The position numbers and the translations under genes are program-made. Shown one piece after another: positions 1-7,387 of a stretch of 9,350 nt of DNA. Numbering within the stretch: position 1 is the first letter of the stretch; each line of letters begins with the position of its first letter. Where the stretch lies: assembly GCA_029556045.1 (NCBI GenBank), contig JAKQGS010000028.1, positions 1 to 9,350 on the forward strand. Reading direction: 5' to 3'. Origin of the DNA: Pseudomonadota bacterium (GTDB taxonomy: Bacteria > Bdellovibrionota > Oligoflexia > Oligoflexales > Oligoflexaceae). The notes beneath the pieces were generated by a model, which was not told the origin of the DNA, did not search any database, and saw nothing but the letters and a program-made list of their open reading frames with translations.

Positions 1-2828
1 CGCCAAAGAGTCGGCGGGTCCATGGCCTGGACATCAAGAGCCAGCCTCCCGTGCCGTAGGATTTCGTCCGGTGAACTGTACTGCAGGGCTGCCAGCATGT
101 GATAATTCCGCACCAGATCAAAGTCCCGCCCAATAATTTCCAAGATGCGATTTTCTGGCAGCACGGGGATCCTGCTGGCCGCAAGTAATGCTTGCACGTG
201 AGGTTCCAGCAATTCATAGTGGCGAGTCGCTTTCAATAAATCAATTGCCCGGATATGATGGGCCAATAAATCGGTGACAAAGGGCTCCACGATTGTTAGG
301 TAACTGGCGATTTGCTGCAGGGCCTCCTCCGTTTGGATGTGGGATAGTAGTTCGATGGCGTAATCCAGCCACCGATGCAAAAATCCACTATCCACCGACT
401 CTGCTTGCATCATGGATGTCAGCCGCTCAATTCGGTCCACGTCCCCTTCCATTTGATAGAACATCATCCGTTGACGCAGGACTTCCTCCCGCAGGGGATC
501 CAACATCGCCAGTTGCATCGAATAGACGTCTTTCAGGTAGTCGGGGAGCCCCTGCGGGATGGCCAGCAGCTTTTCCAGAAGTACGATGCGATCATTTCCC
601 GCCACCTGTTCCATGCGGACTTTGAGTACATCCTGAAGTTTGCCATAGTCTTTTTGCGCCAGATAGAAGTCTTCCAAAAAAGTAAACTTTGCGGGCTCAA
701 TCCACCCCAGCAGTAACGCCTCACGATAGTGGCTGGCCGCGGCTCCCATATTCATAGTTTTGAAGCGACAAACATCCCCCAGCCTCAGGTGGTAAGCCTG
801 CATCTGACTCATATCCTGAACATCCGACAAATGTTTGACCAGAAGCTGGTAAAATGACTGCCAGTCCAGAGATGCATCATCCCATTCCATCACGCGGCCG
901 ATTTCATCGGGATCCATGGCGTATAGAGTGGCCCACCGCTTGTAAACGGAAAAGACTTTTTCCGGACTATGCAGGCGATCACGATAGAGGTGGACCAGGG
1001 TTTCGAGATGACCTCGCAAAGCATCCTGGTGCCCATCCCGCAGACACTGTTCAAACGCAGCTTCCTCTACCATAGCCATGCCTTCGGCGTCATCGTGGCG
1101 GTGCATAACTTCTGCGATTCGATTCAGTAGAGCAGGATCTCCATCACTGAATTCCAGGGCTTTAATAAAACGATCGTGGGCCAGATCCCGCCGATTGAGG
1201 TGGGTATACCAGATATCCCCCGCCGCGATTTCCACTTCCGCCCTCTTACTGCGCTCCTTGCCGACGGCCAGATGCAGACCCACGTCCTGAAGTATCTGAA
1301 GGGCGCGTCGTGGTTCGTTTTGCTTAACCATTAAGTCGGCGATCTGTCGGGCTAACTCGATATTCATGGGTTCATAGGCCAAGGCACTGAGGGCTTCTTG
1401 TATGGCCTGATCCCAGTCTTTCTGCCCTATCATGATATCGGAGATACGTTGGTGGATACGTGCAAGCTGCGGACGGCGTTTTTCGATCAACAACGCCCGA
1501 CGCAAGACGCCAAGCTCGCGAACAGGATCTCCGATTTTCTGGTACACACCCACGAGTTTTTGCAGGATGCGGGGCAACTCTCCCCGACGCTCCAGAATAC
1601 TGAGATAGGATTCCTCCGCTTTACCCGGGTCAACATCGGCCCAAGCATCTCCCAGGACCTCTGCCAACACCATCTCCACTGATTTGAGATCATCAAATCC
1701 AACAATGCCGGCATAAAGCATCTCCCCAAGTTGAGACACCGCTTCCAGCGTCTTCTCCCCACTGTTCTGCCGCCGTTGATTGGCGACTTCCAAAGCGGCA
1801 AAAAGGAGAGACTCAGACTCCAGCGCGCACAGGTCGGGCATATGAGCTGGACACTGAAAATCAGGTCCGTCAAGCAACAACAAGACTTTGCGCCGCCAGA
1901 GATAAAGTGAATGTGGTGCTGCTGCGATTTGCTGATCCACAAGTTCCAGCGCTTTGGTTCGCTCGCCACGCAAAATGAGCTGATTAAGGGGATCAAAACG
2001 GTTGCCGATCTCCCGTTCTTCCATGCACTCTATACCCGCCACAAAAATATTCTGACTGCCGAATTTGTCGCCACCAAGGCAAGCTTCCACGCGCCACACA
2101 TCACTTTGTGGATTGCTCACCGAAAGGTTAAAAAGAGGTGTTTCCCCTCCCTGCGTTCCTCGCCGACGAATAAAATGACGTGCTTCTTCTGCACCCCAAA
2201 TATTCGACTGAGCATGCCTTAGCAATTCCATCACACCAAAACGCCCCTCAAACAGGCCGGATGTCTCTTCAGGTTCGGGCATAAAACCCATAGCTCGGGT
2301 AGCCAACAGGATCGACGCACTCAGTAGATTTTGTGGAATGGGACCAACGGCAAAATGATCGGAGACCTGAAGACTGAGGGCGGCTCCATCTCCCAGCAAG
2401 GTGATTTTGAAGCCTGCCAGCCCATGAGGAGATTGCAGACCCTGGGGTGTCTCTTCCGAACCCCCTTTGGCACGGGCATTGACTGTTTCAAGAAAACACC
2501 ACAGTTCTCCGCGGGTCCCTTCGGCGATTTCCACACGTGTACCATGTCCATACTGTTCTTGAGCCATCAGCACCAGATTGCGGGAGAACTGACTGAGATC
2601 GGCATCGATGACGACTTCTTCAAGGTGCCAGCCAAGCTCCTCTACTTTGATAACCAGCTTGCGTAAACGCAGGGGTGACTGCATTTTGCGCGTCGGCGGT
2701 GCCACACCTTCCGCATGTGCAGAACCGGCAAGCCCAGTCCATTTCAACCGACCCTTTTTATCGCTGACAGCAACGAACCCCAGTTTTTTGAGGTAGCTCT
2801 GCAGATTGCTTTCCGTTGGCGCTGCCAT
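1..2828 (-). CDS. Large TPR-like helical-repeat protein, 3' end outside window
   Basis: Translating the complement from the ATG at 2828 gives 942 codons with no stop, running off the window edge, so the C-terminus is missing. The start is supported by AGGAA (2835-2839) six bases upstream of the ATG; a GTG ten codons earlier has no such site. There is no signal peptide or membrane segment, so the protein is probably cytoplasmic. Residues about 1-50 are polar; about 55-270 form a mixed alpha/beta region that I do not recognise. From about 285 to the end the sequence is alpha-helical repeats; the best TPR-like units are near 467-516 and 547-580 (A-L spacing, Y-E-P ends). Such repeats normally bind other proteins, often as scaffolds. 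It is transcribed away from the 411-aa gene and may share its control region. Function unknown; the repeat call is a by-eye pattern, while the open frame itself is certain. Confidence 0.85.
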   Translation of the reverse strand, partial: MAAPTESNLQSYLKKLGFVAVSDKKGRLKWTGLAGSAHAEGVAPPTRKMQSPLRLRKLVIKVEELGWHLEEVVIDADLSQFSRNLVLMAQEQYGHGTRVEIAEGTRGELWCFLETVNARAKGGSEETPQGLQSPHGLAGFKITLLGDGAALSLQVSDHFAVGPIPQNLLSASILLATRAMGFMPEPEETSGLFEGRFGVMELLRHAQSNIWGAEEARHFIRRRGTQGGETPLFNLSVSNPQSDVWRVEACLGGDKFGSQNIFVAGIECMEEREIGNRFDPLNQLILRGERTKALELVDQQIAAAPHSLYLWRRKVLLLLDGPDFQCPAHMPDLCALESESLLFAALEVANQRRQNSGEKTLEAVSQLGEMLYAGIVGFDDLKSVEMVLAEVLGDAWADVDPGKAEESYLSILERRGELPRILQKLVGVYQKIGDPVRELGVLRRALLIEKRRPQLARIHQRISDIMIGQKDWDQAIQEALSALAYEPMNIELARQIADLMVKQNEPRRALQILQDVGLHLAVGKERSKRAEVEIAAGDIWYTHLNRRDLAHDRFIKALEFSDGDPALLNRIAEVMHRHDDAEGMAMVEEAAFEQCLRDGHQDALRGHLETLVHLYRDRLHSPEKVFSVYKRWATLYAMDPDEIGRVMEWDDASLDWQSFYQLLVKHLSDVQDMSQMQAYHLRLGDVCRFKTMNMGAAASHYREALLLGWIEPAKFTFLEDFYLAQKDYGKLQDVLKVRMEQVAGNDRIVLLEKLLAIPQGLPDYLKDVYSMQLAMLDPLREEVLRQRMMFYQMEGDVDRIERLTSMMQAESVDSGFLHRWLDYAIELLSHIQTEEALQQIASYLTIVEPFVTDLLAHHIRAIDLLKATRHYELLEPHVQALLAASRIPVLPENRILEIIGRDFDLVRNYHMLAALQYSSPDEILRHGRLALDVQAMDPPTLW

Positions 2829-3000
2829 AGCTTGTTCCTGTGCGAGCCGTCGACCCACAGCGGGCCGGTGGTTGGTATCTTCACGAATCTCTGCAATAAA
2901 TATCCCTATGCAGCTCTATTCGGAAGACAGGCATCAAACTTTACCGCCGTGCATGAAATTTCGCATTCTTAGCCGGGGCAAAATGGCAAAGTTCTCCGAT

Positions 3001-3044
3001 TAGGTGTATTATTTGAGCTAGCTAATCCACCTACGAAACACCTA
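3001..3044. promoter_or_regulatory. Candidate operator: three TAGGTG half-sites between divergent genes
   Basis: The hexamer TAGGTG occurs at 3001-3006 on the plus strand and, as CACCTA, at 3028-3033 and 3039-3044. The first two extend to an 11-bp inverted repeat (3001-3011 and 3023-3033) with one mismatch and an 11-bp spacer. The second and third lie 11 bp apart, one helical turn. A possible -10 box for the rightward gene, TATTAT at 3007-3012, overlaps the first arm, but no good -35 is present. The position, 20 bp before the 411-aa gene and within its divergent gap with the TPR-like gene, fits a repressor or activator site serving one or both genes. The regulator is unknown. Confidence 0.4.
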
Positions 3045-3064
3045 TTTTCCGCATGGGGAGCCAT

Positions 3065-4300
3065 ATGTTTGAGTCTTTCAAGTACAAGTTGGCTTTTCTT
3101 GAAACTTCACCAAATCGCACGCTAACTCCCCGTCTTTTGGCGGCCGTGGCAAAAACACTCACGAATACCAATGCAGAACGCTACCTGACATCCCGTCAGT
3201 TCGAATTAGTGTCACTGGACCTTTGTTACATTTTGCTGCGTCATCGCCCCTGGCTGTCGGTTCCATTATTCCCCGATGTGGTATCCGACTATCTGGCCCA
3301 GATGTTTCAGATACCCCGCCAGACCGGTGAAGAATTGTGGGAGGGCATCCTCACCCTTCTACCCCCGGATTTCATCCCCCCCAGGTCAGTGCGTAACCAT
3401 GAATTCCTGGAGGCCGTTTTTGTGGCCAGCGCCACGGCGCCTGACCAGCTCCACCTGGAAGTGGACCTTGGCCTGGGCACCACCCTGCTCCGGCATATGC
3501 GCGCCTCTGCAGAAGGGTTGATGGGAAATCGGCGTCCTCCTGAAAAAGGCCTTCTGGTCGAATTCCCCACCGCTATCGAGGCGGAGTTGGAGAGCATCAT
3601 GAAAGTCATGGCGGACGCCCTCAAGGTAACCCCCTGGCTGATGGACGTCTATCGCCTCCGTTACCTGATTCAAGCGGTTGCCCCCGATGTGTGGCTCCCC
3701 ATTCCAGAAGCCATGTCCCGGCTACAACTATTACTGAAAATCGGGCAGCATGAGAAATCCACCGAGGAAAAGATCCGCCAGTGGTGGTCACCCCAGAGCA
3801 GTGACGCCACCACCACCCCCCAGCCGGTAGAAATGGTCCTGCAACAGATGAGTGACGCTGAACTAATCTATCGGGAACCCTCTCGCTCCAAAAAAGTTGG
3901 GGCTATCTGGCGTTTGACAGACCTTGGTTTTCGTCTGACGGCGGATGCTTTTGCGGTCAAACAAACCCGCTTAAAGTCTCTTAAATTTGAACGCTTTTTG
4001 CGCCTGCCTGAGTCCTACCAAGTGGCTTGGATCCATCGGGTGAATTACCAATGGGAAACCGCACTGTGGGACTTCTTCAACCAAGGGATGGAGCGCCTTG
4101 GACCGATGGCGCAAGCCGCTTTGGTCACACGCCTCACCCAATCGCGCCATCAGCAGGAGCTCCTTGTGAAGCTGCCCCAACTGGCGACTAAACACCCCTC
4201 CTCGTGGTATCAAAGGGATCTGGTGCAGCATTTGACCCAGTCTTTACCCTCCGATTTGGTTGGACGGATCAAGGCAGGTATGGCAGAATCCGCTCCATAG
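3065..4300 (+). CDS. Uncharacterised 411-aa protein with possible winged-helix segment
   Basis: I chose the ATG at 3065 (MFESFKYKLAFLE) because GGGGAG at 3055-3060 lies just before it; the in-frame ATG at 3053 would add MGSH and has no ribosome-binding site. The protein is soluble, without signal peptide or membrane helix, and appears mostly helical. Residues about 1-100 are helical with a conserved-looking LFPDVVSDYLAQMF stretch. Residues about 215-297 run as helices, then a segment ending in WRLTDLGFRLTADAF, the shape of a winged-helix domain in which a LTxxG helix follows the wing. This is inference, not a family match. The C-terminal 115 residues are helical, rich in Gln, Trp and Arg. It is divergent from the TPR-like gene and 72 bp upstream of the DUF4301 gene on the same strand, so it may be cotranscribed with the latter. 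I do not recognise the family. Confidence 0.85.
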   Translation: MFESFKYKLAFLETSPNRTLTPRLLAAVAKTLTNTNAERYLTSRQFELVSLDLCYILLRHRPWLSVPLFPDVVSDYLAQMFQIPRQTGEELWEGILTLLPPDFIPPRSVRNHEFLEAVFVASATAPDQLHLEVDLGLGTTLLRHMRASAEGLMGNRRPPEKGLLVEFPTAIEAELESIMKVMADALKVTPWLMDVYRLRYLIQAVAPDVWLPIPEAMSRLQLLLKIGQHEKSTEEKIRQWWSPQSSDATTTPQPVEMVLQQMSDAELIYREPSRSKKVGAIWRLTDLGFRLTADAFAVKQTRLKSLKFERFLRLPESYQVAWIHRVNYQWETALWDFFNQGMERLGPMAQAALVTRLTQSRHQQELLVKLPQLATKHPSSWYQRDLVQHLTQSLPSDLVGRIKAGMAESAP

Positions 4301-4372
4301 CAGCCTTGCGGGGCAATAAAAGCCATTGCAGATTAGGACGGCCCTCGCCGTTTACCGTTTGAGAGTGTTATA

Positions 4373-5884
4373 ATGCAGGAACCGCAACTCAGCGCCGCAA
4401 TCCTGACTGCCATGGGATTGGATCCCATCGAAGTCAATCTCCACCACCAGCGCATCCTCCGGGCACTGCAAAATCGGGAATCCGACTATCTTCCCATTAT
4501 CGATACCTGCCGCCTCGATAACGGCGGTATTGTCCCTATGCCCGTCCACACAGGATCGACCGATGCCCGGGGCTTTGTAGCGGTAACCCTCGCAGCCGGG
4601 GCAGCCTCCCGTTACAGCGAGCCGCTATTGGCTTTGCGTCAGGCCCTTGAGTCCGGCAATCTCCTGCAGCTCAACCAAAGCCTGGAGGATCTTGTGGCCC
4701 ACCAAGCCCGCACCTGGCCACTGCCACCGGTATTGGCGCAGCTATTGGCCCAGGATACGCCGATTCCAAAGTTTCCGCCCCCCTCTGAAATCAACGAAAT
4801 ACTGGCAGCCATGCAGCAGCCAAAAGGGCTTTTTCCCTGCAATCAGTCCGGACACAGTTTTGCCAGTATGAAAAACATGGAACACGCGAATCTACGGGGC
4901 ATCGAGGGGCAGGCGTTTATCGTGGCCCCGCACAAACGCCCGGATTTTGAAGCCCTGGCTCAGCGGGAGGGTTTTTTACCAGGGACCGTGTTTTTGGAGC
5001 AGGGTCCAGAGCTTTCCACCATCAGATTTTGGGATGACGGCTCCCCCGTGATGGAGGACGGCCGCTATTCGCCGGTGCCCGCGGGTCACGGTACCCTTCT
5101 AAAGCTCTGGCCGCAGATGCACCGGAGATTCCCCTCGGCTCACTCCGCCTTTATTCGCAACGTTGACAATGTCACAGGCACCGATGCCGAGGTGATGGAT
5201 GCCACTCACCATTTTCTCAACTTTCACTCTACGATACTTAAATCCATCCGCCTGATCCGCCAGCATTTGACGACTAGCCAATGGCAGGGCTGCCTGGCTC
5301 CTATTCAAATGCTGTGGGAACTTTTTCCTGAAATCAGAAAGACAGCAACACCCCGCAATAACATTTCCGCCATACAGTGCCTGTGGGAAGTGCAACAGGA
5401 TATTTTTCAACTATCCCCATCACAAAAGATCCATGTGCTCAAACAACATGGCGGTGATGAGCAGCTCGCCCTGCAATGGCTTTACAGTCGTCCCGTCAAT
5501 ACCCTTGGGCAAGTTCCCAATAGGGGCCGTGACGTGGGAGGGTCGGCGGTATTTGTCCGTACCGCTGTCGGTCCGGAAAAAGTCTGTCTGGAGCTCCCCC
5601 ATGCCAGCCCGGAGGACGTGGCCCGTTTTCTCAAGGATCCGACCCGGGCCACCCACTTCAACCCGGTTTTTGTGGCGGCAGAACTAGGGCAGACGCCCAG
5701 TCCCGCCTTTGACGAGCATCAGCCCCTGTGGATATTGGCTCGTAAAAAATATCATGGGCGGCCGGTGCTTTATCACGAAACCGTTCTCTTTGAACTCCTG
5801 GGCAACAACATGATGGCCAATGTACTCTTTCCTGAAATTCCCCGCTTTCTCTTTCATCCCCACAAAACCCTGGGTGCCAATTAG
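4373..5884 (+). CDS. DUF4301-family protein, nucleotidyltransferase-like
   Basis: The 503-aa frame is close to the usual length of DUF4301 proteins and carries the motifs I recall for that family. These are LAAGAASR (73-80), PKGLFPC (150-156), GHGTLL (238-243), IRNVDN (261-266), RPVNTLGQVPNRGRDVGG (373-390) and ATHFNPV (426-432), with the C-terminal FHPHKTL (494-500). The Gly-rich loop ending in SR, the PK motif and the later Asp-containing NVDN resemble the nucleotide- and metal-binding parts of sugar-nucleotide pyrophosphorylases and MobA-like enzymes. A nucleotidyl- or sugar-nucleotide transferase role is therefore an inference; no substrate can be named. It is cytoplasmic, with no signal peptide. 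The start has only a weak GAGAG site 7-11 bases upstream. It follows the 411-aa gene by 72 bp and is followed by a 319-bp gap, so it probably ends that transcription unit. Family call fairly firm; function unknown. Confidence 0.88.
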   Translation: MQEPQLSAAILTAMGLDPIEVNLHHQRILRALQNRESDYLPIIDTCRLDNGGIVPMPVHTGSTDARGFVAVTLAAGAASRYSEPLLALRQALESGNLLQLNQSLEDLVAHQARTWPLPPVLAQLLAQDTPIPKFPPPSEINEILAAMQQPKGLFPCNQSGHSFASMKNMEHANLRGIEGQAFIVAPHKRPDFEALAQREGFLPGTVFLEQGPELSTIRFWDDGSPVMEDGRYSPVPAGHGTLLKLWPQMHRRFPSAHSAFIRNVDNVTGTDAEVMDATHHFLNFHSTILKSIRLIRQHLTTSQWQGCLAPIQMLWELFPEIRKTATPRNNISAIQCLWEVQQDIFQLSPSQKIHVLKQHGGDEQLALQWLYSRPVNTLGQVPNRGRDVGGSAVFVRTAVGPEKVCLELPHASPEDVARFLKDPTRATHFNPVFVAAELGQTPSPAFDEHQPLWILARKKYHGRPVLYHETVLFELLGNNMMANVLFPEIPRFLFHPHKTLGAN

Positions 5885-6036
5885 TCTGGGAAATAGATGC
5901 CGACCTGCCCCTGTTTCTTGACGCTCCGCCGGATTTCTGACTGAACGTCTTCGGGATTCACCCCAAAAACAGCAAAAAACGCTGCGGTTGCCTGCCAGAC
6001 CTCACGGTAACTCCGCCGCTCTTTTTTTTCCCAGTG
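5881..6036 (-). pseudogene. Possible minus-strand gene remnant, start missing
   Basis: The complement is open for 51 codons, from just after an in-frame TGA (6039-6037) to a TAA (5883-5881) that overlaps the stop of the DUF4301 gene in TTAG. The peptide (EKKERRSYREVWQATAAF, then GVNPEDVQSEIRRSVKKQ and ending YFPD) has the composition of a real protein C-terminus. It has no ATG; the only usual start is a GTG that would leave 26 residues. An A8 run (6029-6022) sits near its beginning, and a shift there joins it to another open frame (ending WQWDSDTGKK). This fits a frameshifted relic, but a 51-codon open frame can arise by chance, and a hairpin in the same stretch gives another reading. No family recognised. 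Confidence 0.25.
5981..6029 (+). terminator. Possible Rho-independent terminator after the DUF4301 gene
   Basis: GC(T)GCGGTTGCC at 5981-5992 can pair with GGTAA(CT)CCGC(C)GC at 6006-6019, giving about 11 pairs with one G-T pair, one mismatch and a 2-base bulge over a 13-base loop. TC and eight T follow at 6020-6029. Two A-runs (5965-5969 and 5974-5979) precede it. It lies about 100 bp past the DUF4301 stop. The stem is imperfect and the same bases are part of a possible minus-strand coding remnant, so this stays tentative. Confidence 0.3.
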
Positions 6037-6089
6037 TCAGAATCCCACTGCCACGAGCGCCAAATCCCTTTCGGGGCAAGGTTTACCCG

Positions 6090-6118
6090 TTGAATCAGCC
6101 GGGCATCACCAGCAGAAT
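6090..6118 (+). promoter_or_regulatory. Weak sigma-70-like promoter candidate for the 6204-8842 cluster
   Basis: TTGAAT (6090-6095) and CAGAAT (6113-6118) each match four of six consensus bases and are separated by exactly 17 bp. A start near 6125 would give an untranslated leader of about 80 bases before the ATG at 6204. Matches of this quality occur by chance, and no second element supports it. Confidence 0.22.
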
Positions 6119-6192
6119 TGAATATGAGAGGTCCGCCATCTGCGCCATGCCGCAGCCTGCAACGACCGCGATTAACCCTGCAACCGTCAACG

Positions 6193-6198
6193 AAGGAG
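6193..6198 (+). promoter_or_regulatory. Strong ribosome-binding site fixing the 6204 start
   Basis: AAGGAG lies five bases before the ATG at 6204. Earlier in-frame ATGs at 5988 and 6150 have no comparable site, and the residues they would add (Pro- and Arg-rich) do not read like protein. The true gene therefore starts at 6204. Confidence 0.7.
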
Positions 6199-6203
6199 TG
6201 ATC

Positions 6204-6476
6204 ATGCCCCCACAAGTAAACAAAGAGGCCTTCTCCATGGCATTGGCCGAACTGGGACACAATCCCACGGAATACGCTGGTAAACGTCTCAGCCTGGCCA
6301 ACATGGTGCTGATCTATGATATTGATGAAGATATTGTTCTGGATGCCATTGACCAAAAACACATCGCGGCGCATTATGACTACACCAATGACACCATTTG
6401 GGTGGATGCTCTCGATGCGGCTCATTTTTACTACTGTATTAAAACCGAAGCTCCCCTTTATTCCAGCAATGAATGA
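6204..6476 (+). CDS. Small 90-aa protein, possible MerR/excisionase-type DNA-binding fold
   Basis: The 90-residue protein begins MPPQVNKEAFSMALAELGHN after a near-perfect ribosome-binding site. It is acidic, soluble and lacks a signal peptide or membrane helix. Residues about 29-81 follow the order seen in excisionase/MerR-like helix-turn-helix domains: a helix (SLANMVLIYDI), a turn and recognition-like helix (DEDIVLDAIDQKHIAAHY), a short beta wing (YTNDTIWVDA) and a closing helix (LDAAHFYYCI). That match is by pattern only; the acidic charge argues against tight DNA binding, so a protein-protein role is equally possible. Its TGA (6474-6476) overlaps the ribosome-binding site of serB, suggesting translational coupling. 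The coding call is well supported by start site and packing; function is not known. Confidence 0.75.
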   Translation: MPPQVNKEAFSMALAELGHNPTEYAGKRLSLANMVLIYDIDEDIVLDAIDQKHIAAHYDYTNDTIWVDALDAAHFYYCIKTEAPLYSSNE

Positions 6477-6484
6477 AGGCGGGC

Positions 6485-7330
6485 ATGGCCAACATTGAGT
6501 TTATTGTCCTAAGTGATCTCCATGCGCCGGTCTGGACGCTCCCCTTCGGGTGGCGCTTCCAGCTGGCCTCCCTGCCCGGCTTTCAAATGGCGGTATCTTC
6601 GCCGCTTTCACCCGCACAACAACAACAGTTACGCCATAGTGTCCAGCAGCAATGGCAAAGCCATAAAACCGCCATGGCAGTTCACCGCACACCTCCGCAA
6701 GCCCTGTTTTTTGATTTTGACGCCACCGTGGTGGAGGAAGAATCGATTGTAGAATTGGCGCGCCATGCCGGTGTTATGCCGGCGGTTGAAGACATCACCC
6801 GGCGGGCCATGAACGGGGAACTGGATTTTGCGAATGCTCTGCGGGAACGAGTCAAATTGCTGCAGGGGCTTCCCGCCGACCTGATGGGAGATGTGACGCG
6901 GGGTCTGACCCCCTCTGCGGGGCTCTTGCCGTTAACCCAGCAGGCGGCTACCTTGAATATCCCCTACTCGATTGTCTCCGGGGGCTTTGACGCCATCGTG
7001 GCTCCGATCGCTCAGCAGTATGGTTATACGGCATTTCTCGCCAACCACCTCAATCAGGAAAACGGCCGCTTGAGCGGCACTGTTACGTCCCCGATCGTCG
7101 ACGCACAGGCGAAGGCCCGCTTTATTCAAGATTTTAAATCCCGTCACCACATTCCCCAGGAGTGCGTTGTCTGCATCGGTGACGGGGCCAATGATATCCC
7201 CATGATGGCGGAGGGAGGCTGGCGCCTGGGCCATCATCCCAAACCAGTCTTACTCCCACACCTCGACGGGGCCATTTTCAATGGTGACCTGCGGTTGATT
7301 GCAGACCTGTTGCGCGTCGCGCATGCCTGA
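6485..7330 (+). CDS. serB: Phosphoserine phosphatase SerB
   Basis: This HAD-family enzyme removes phosphate from O-phospho-L-serine, the last step of serine synthesis, in the cytoplasm. The start at 6485 is preceded by GAAGG (6475-6479) with five bases between; an ATG at 6473 would add four residues. Numbering from 6485, motif I is DFDATVV (77-83) with nucleophile D77 and acid/base D79. E86 and R120 match the substrate-contacting Glu and Arg of the family. Motif II is VSGG with S165, motif III is K210 (VDAQAK) and motif IV is GDGANDIPMM with D233 and D237. AMNGELDF and HHPKP are also typical SerB strings. Motif I has Ala where DxDST has Ser. The first 70 residues are a short N-terminal extension with no obvious full ACT domain. 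It is coupled to the small upstream gene and followed by the aminopeptidase after 57 bp. Confidence 0.95.
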   Translation: MANIEFIVLSDLHAPVWTLPFGWRFQLASLPGFQMAVSSPLSPAQQQQLRHSVQQQWQSHKTAMAVHRTPPQALFFDFDATVVEEESIVELARHAGVMPAVEDITRRAMNGELDFANALRERVKLLQGLPADLMGDVTRGLTPSAGLLPLTQQAATLNIPYSIVSGGFDAIVAPIAQQYGYTAFLANHLNQENGRLSGTVTSPIVDAQAKARFIQDFKSRHHIPQECVVCIGDGANDIPMMAEGGWRLGHHPKPVLLPHLDGAIFNGDLRLIADLLRVAHA

Positions 7331-7387
7331 GTTAAACAAGATAAGTCATCAAAACGTTACCTGGCTCTCTTGAATAAGGTATTTGTC

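Larger units (their letters stand above)
5885..6203. other. Intergenic stretch without a confident gene
   Basis: These 319 bases separate the DUF4301 gene from the 90-aa gene. They hold the tentative minus-strand remnant, the imperfect hairpin with T-run, a weak promoter candidate and the 6193-6198 ribosome-binding site. The plus-strand frame is open from 5988 into the small gene, but its product is Pro/Arg-rich and it lacks a ribosome-binding site, so I do not call it coding. No tRNA, riboswitch or repeat was recognised. Confidence 0.6.

Noticed and set aside
1487..1996. 170-codon minus-strand frame inside the TPR-like gene
   Set aside because: It is an out-of-frame shadow; the large frame from 2828 is open through the whole region and has the better protein composition.
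4338..4360. Small hairpin ACGGC-CCTC-GCCGT followed by TTACCGTTT as a terminator after the 411-aa gene
   Set aside because: The stem is only 5 bp and the T-run is broken, so it is not convincing.
4369..4374. Perfect TATAAT at the start of the DUF4301 gene
   Set aside because: It overlaps the ATG itself and no -35 lies at 16-18 bp; a transcript from it would begin inside the gene.
5988..6203. N-terminal extension of the 90-aa protein to a 162-aa product
   Set aside because: There is no ribosome-binding site at 5988, the composition is not protein-like, and a strong site fixes the 6204 start.
5958..6425. 156-codon minus-strand frame across the small gene
   Set aside because: It is antisense to the well-supported 90-aa gene and has no ribosome-binding site that I can see; only its tail near 6022 is of interest.
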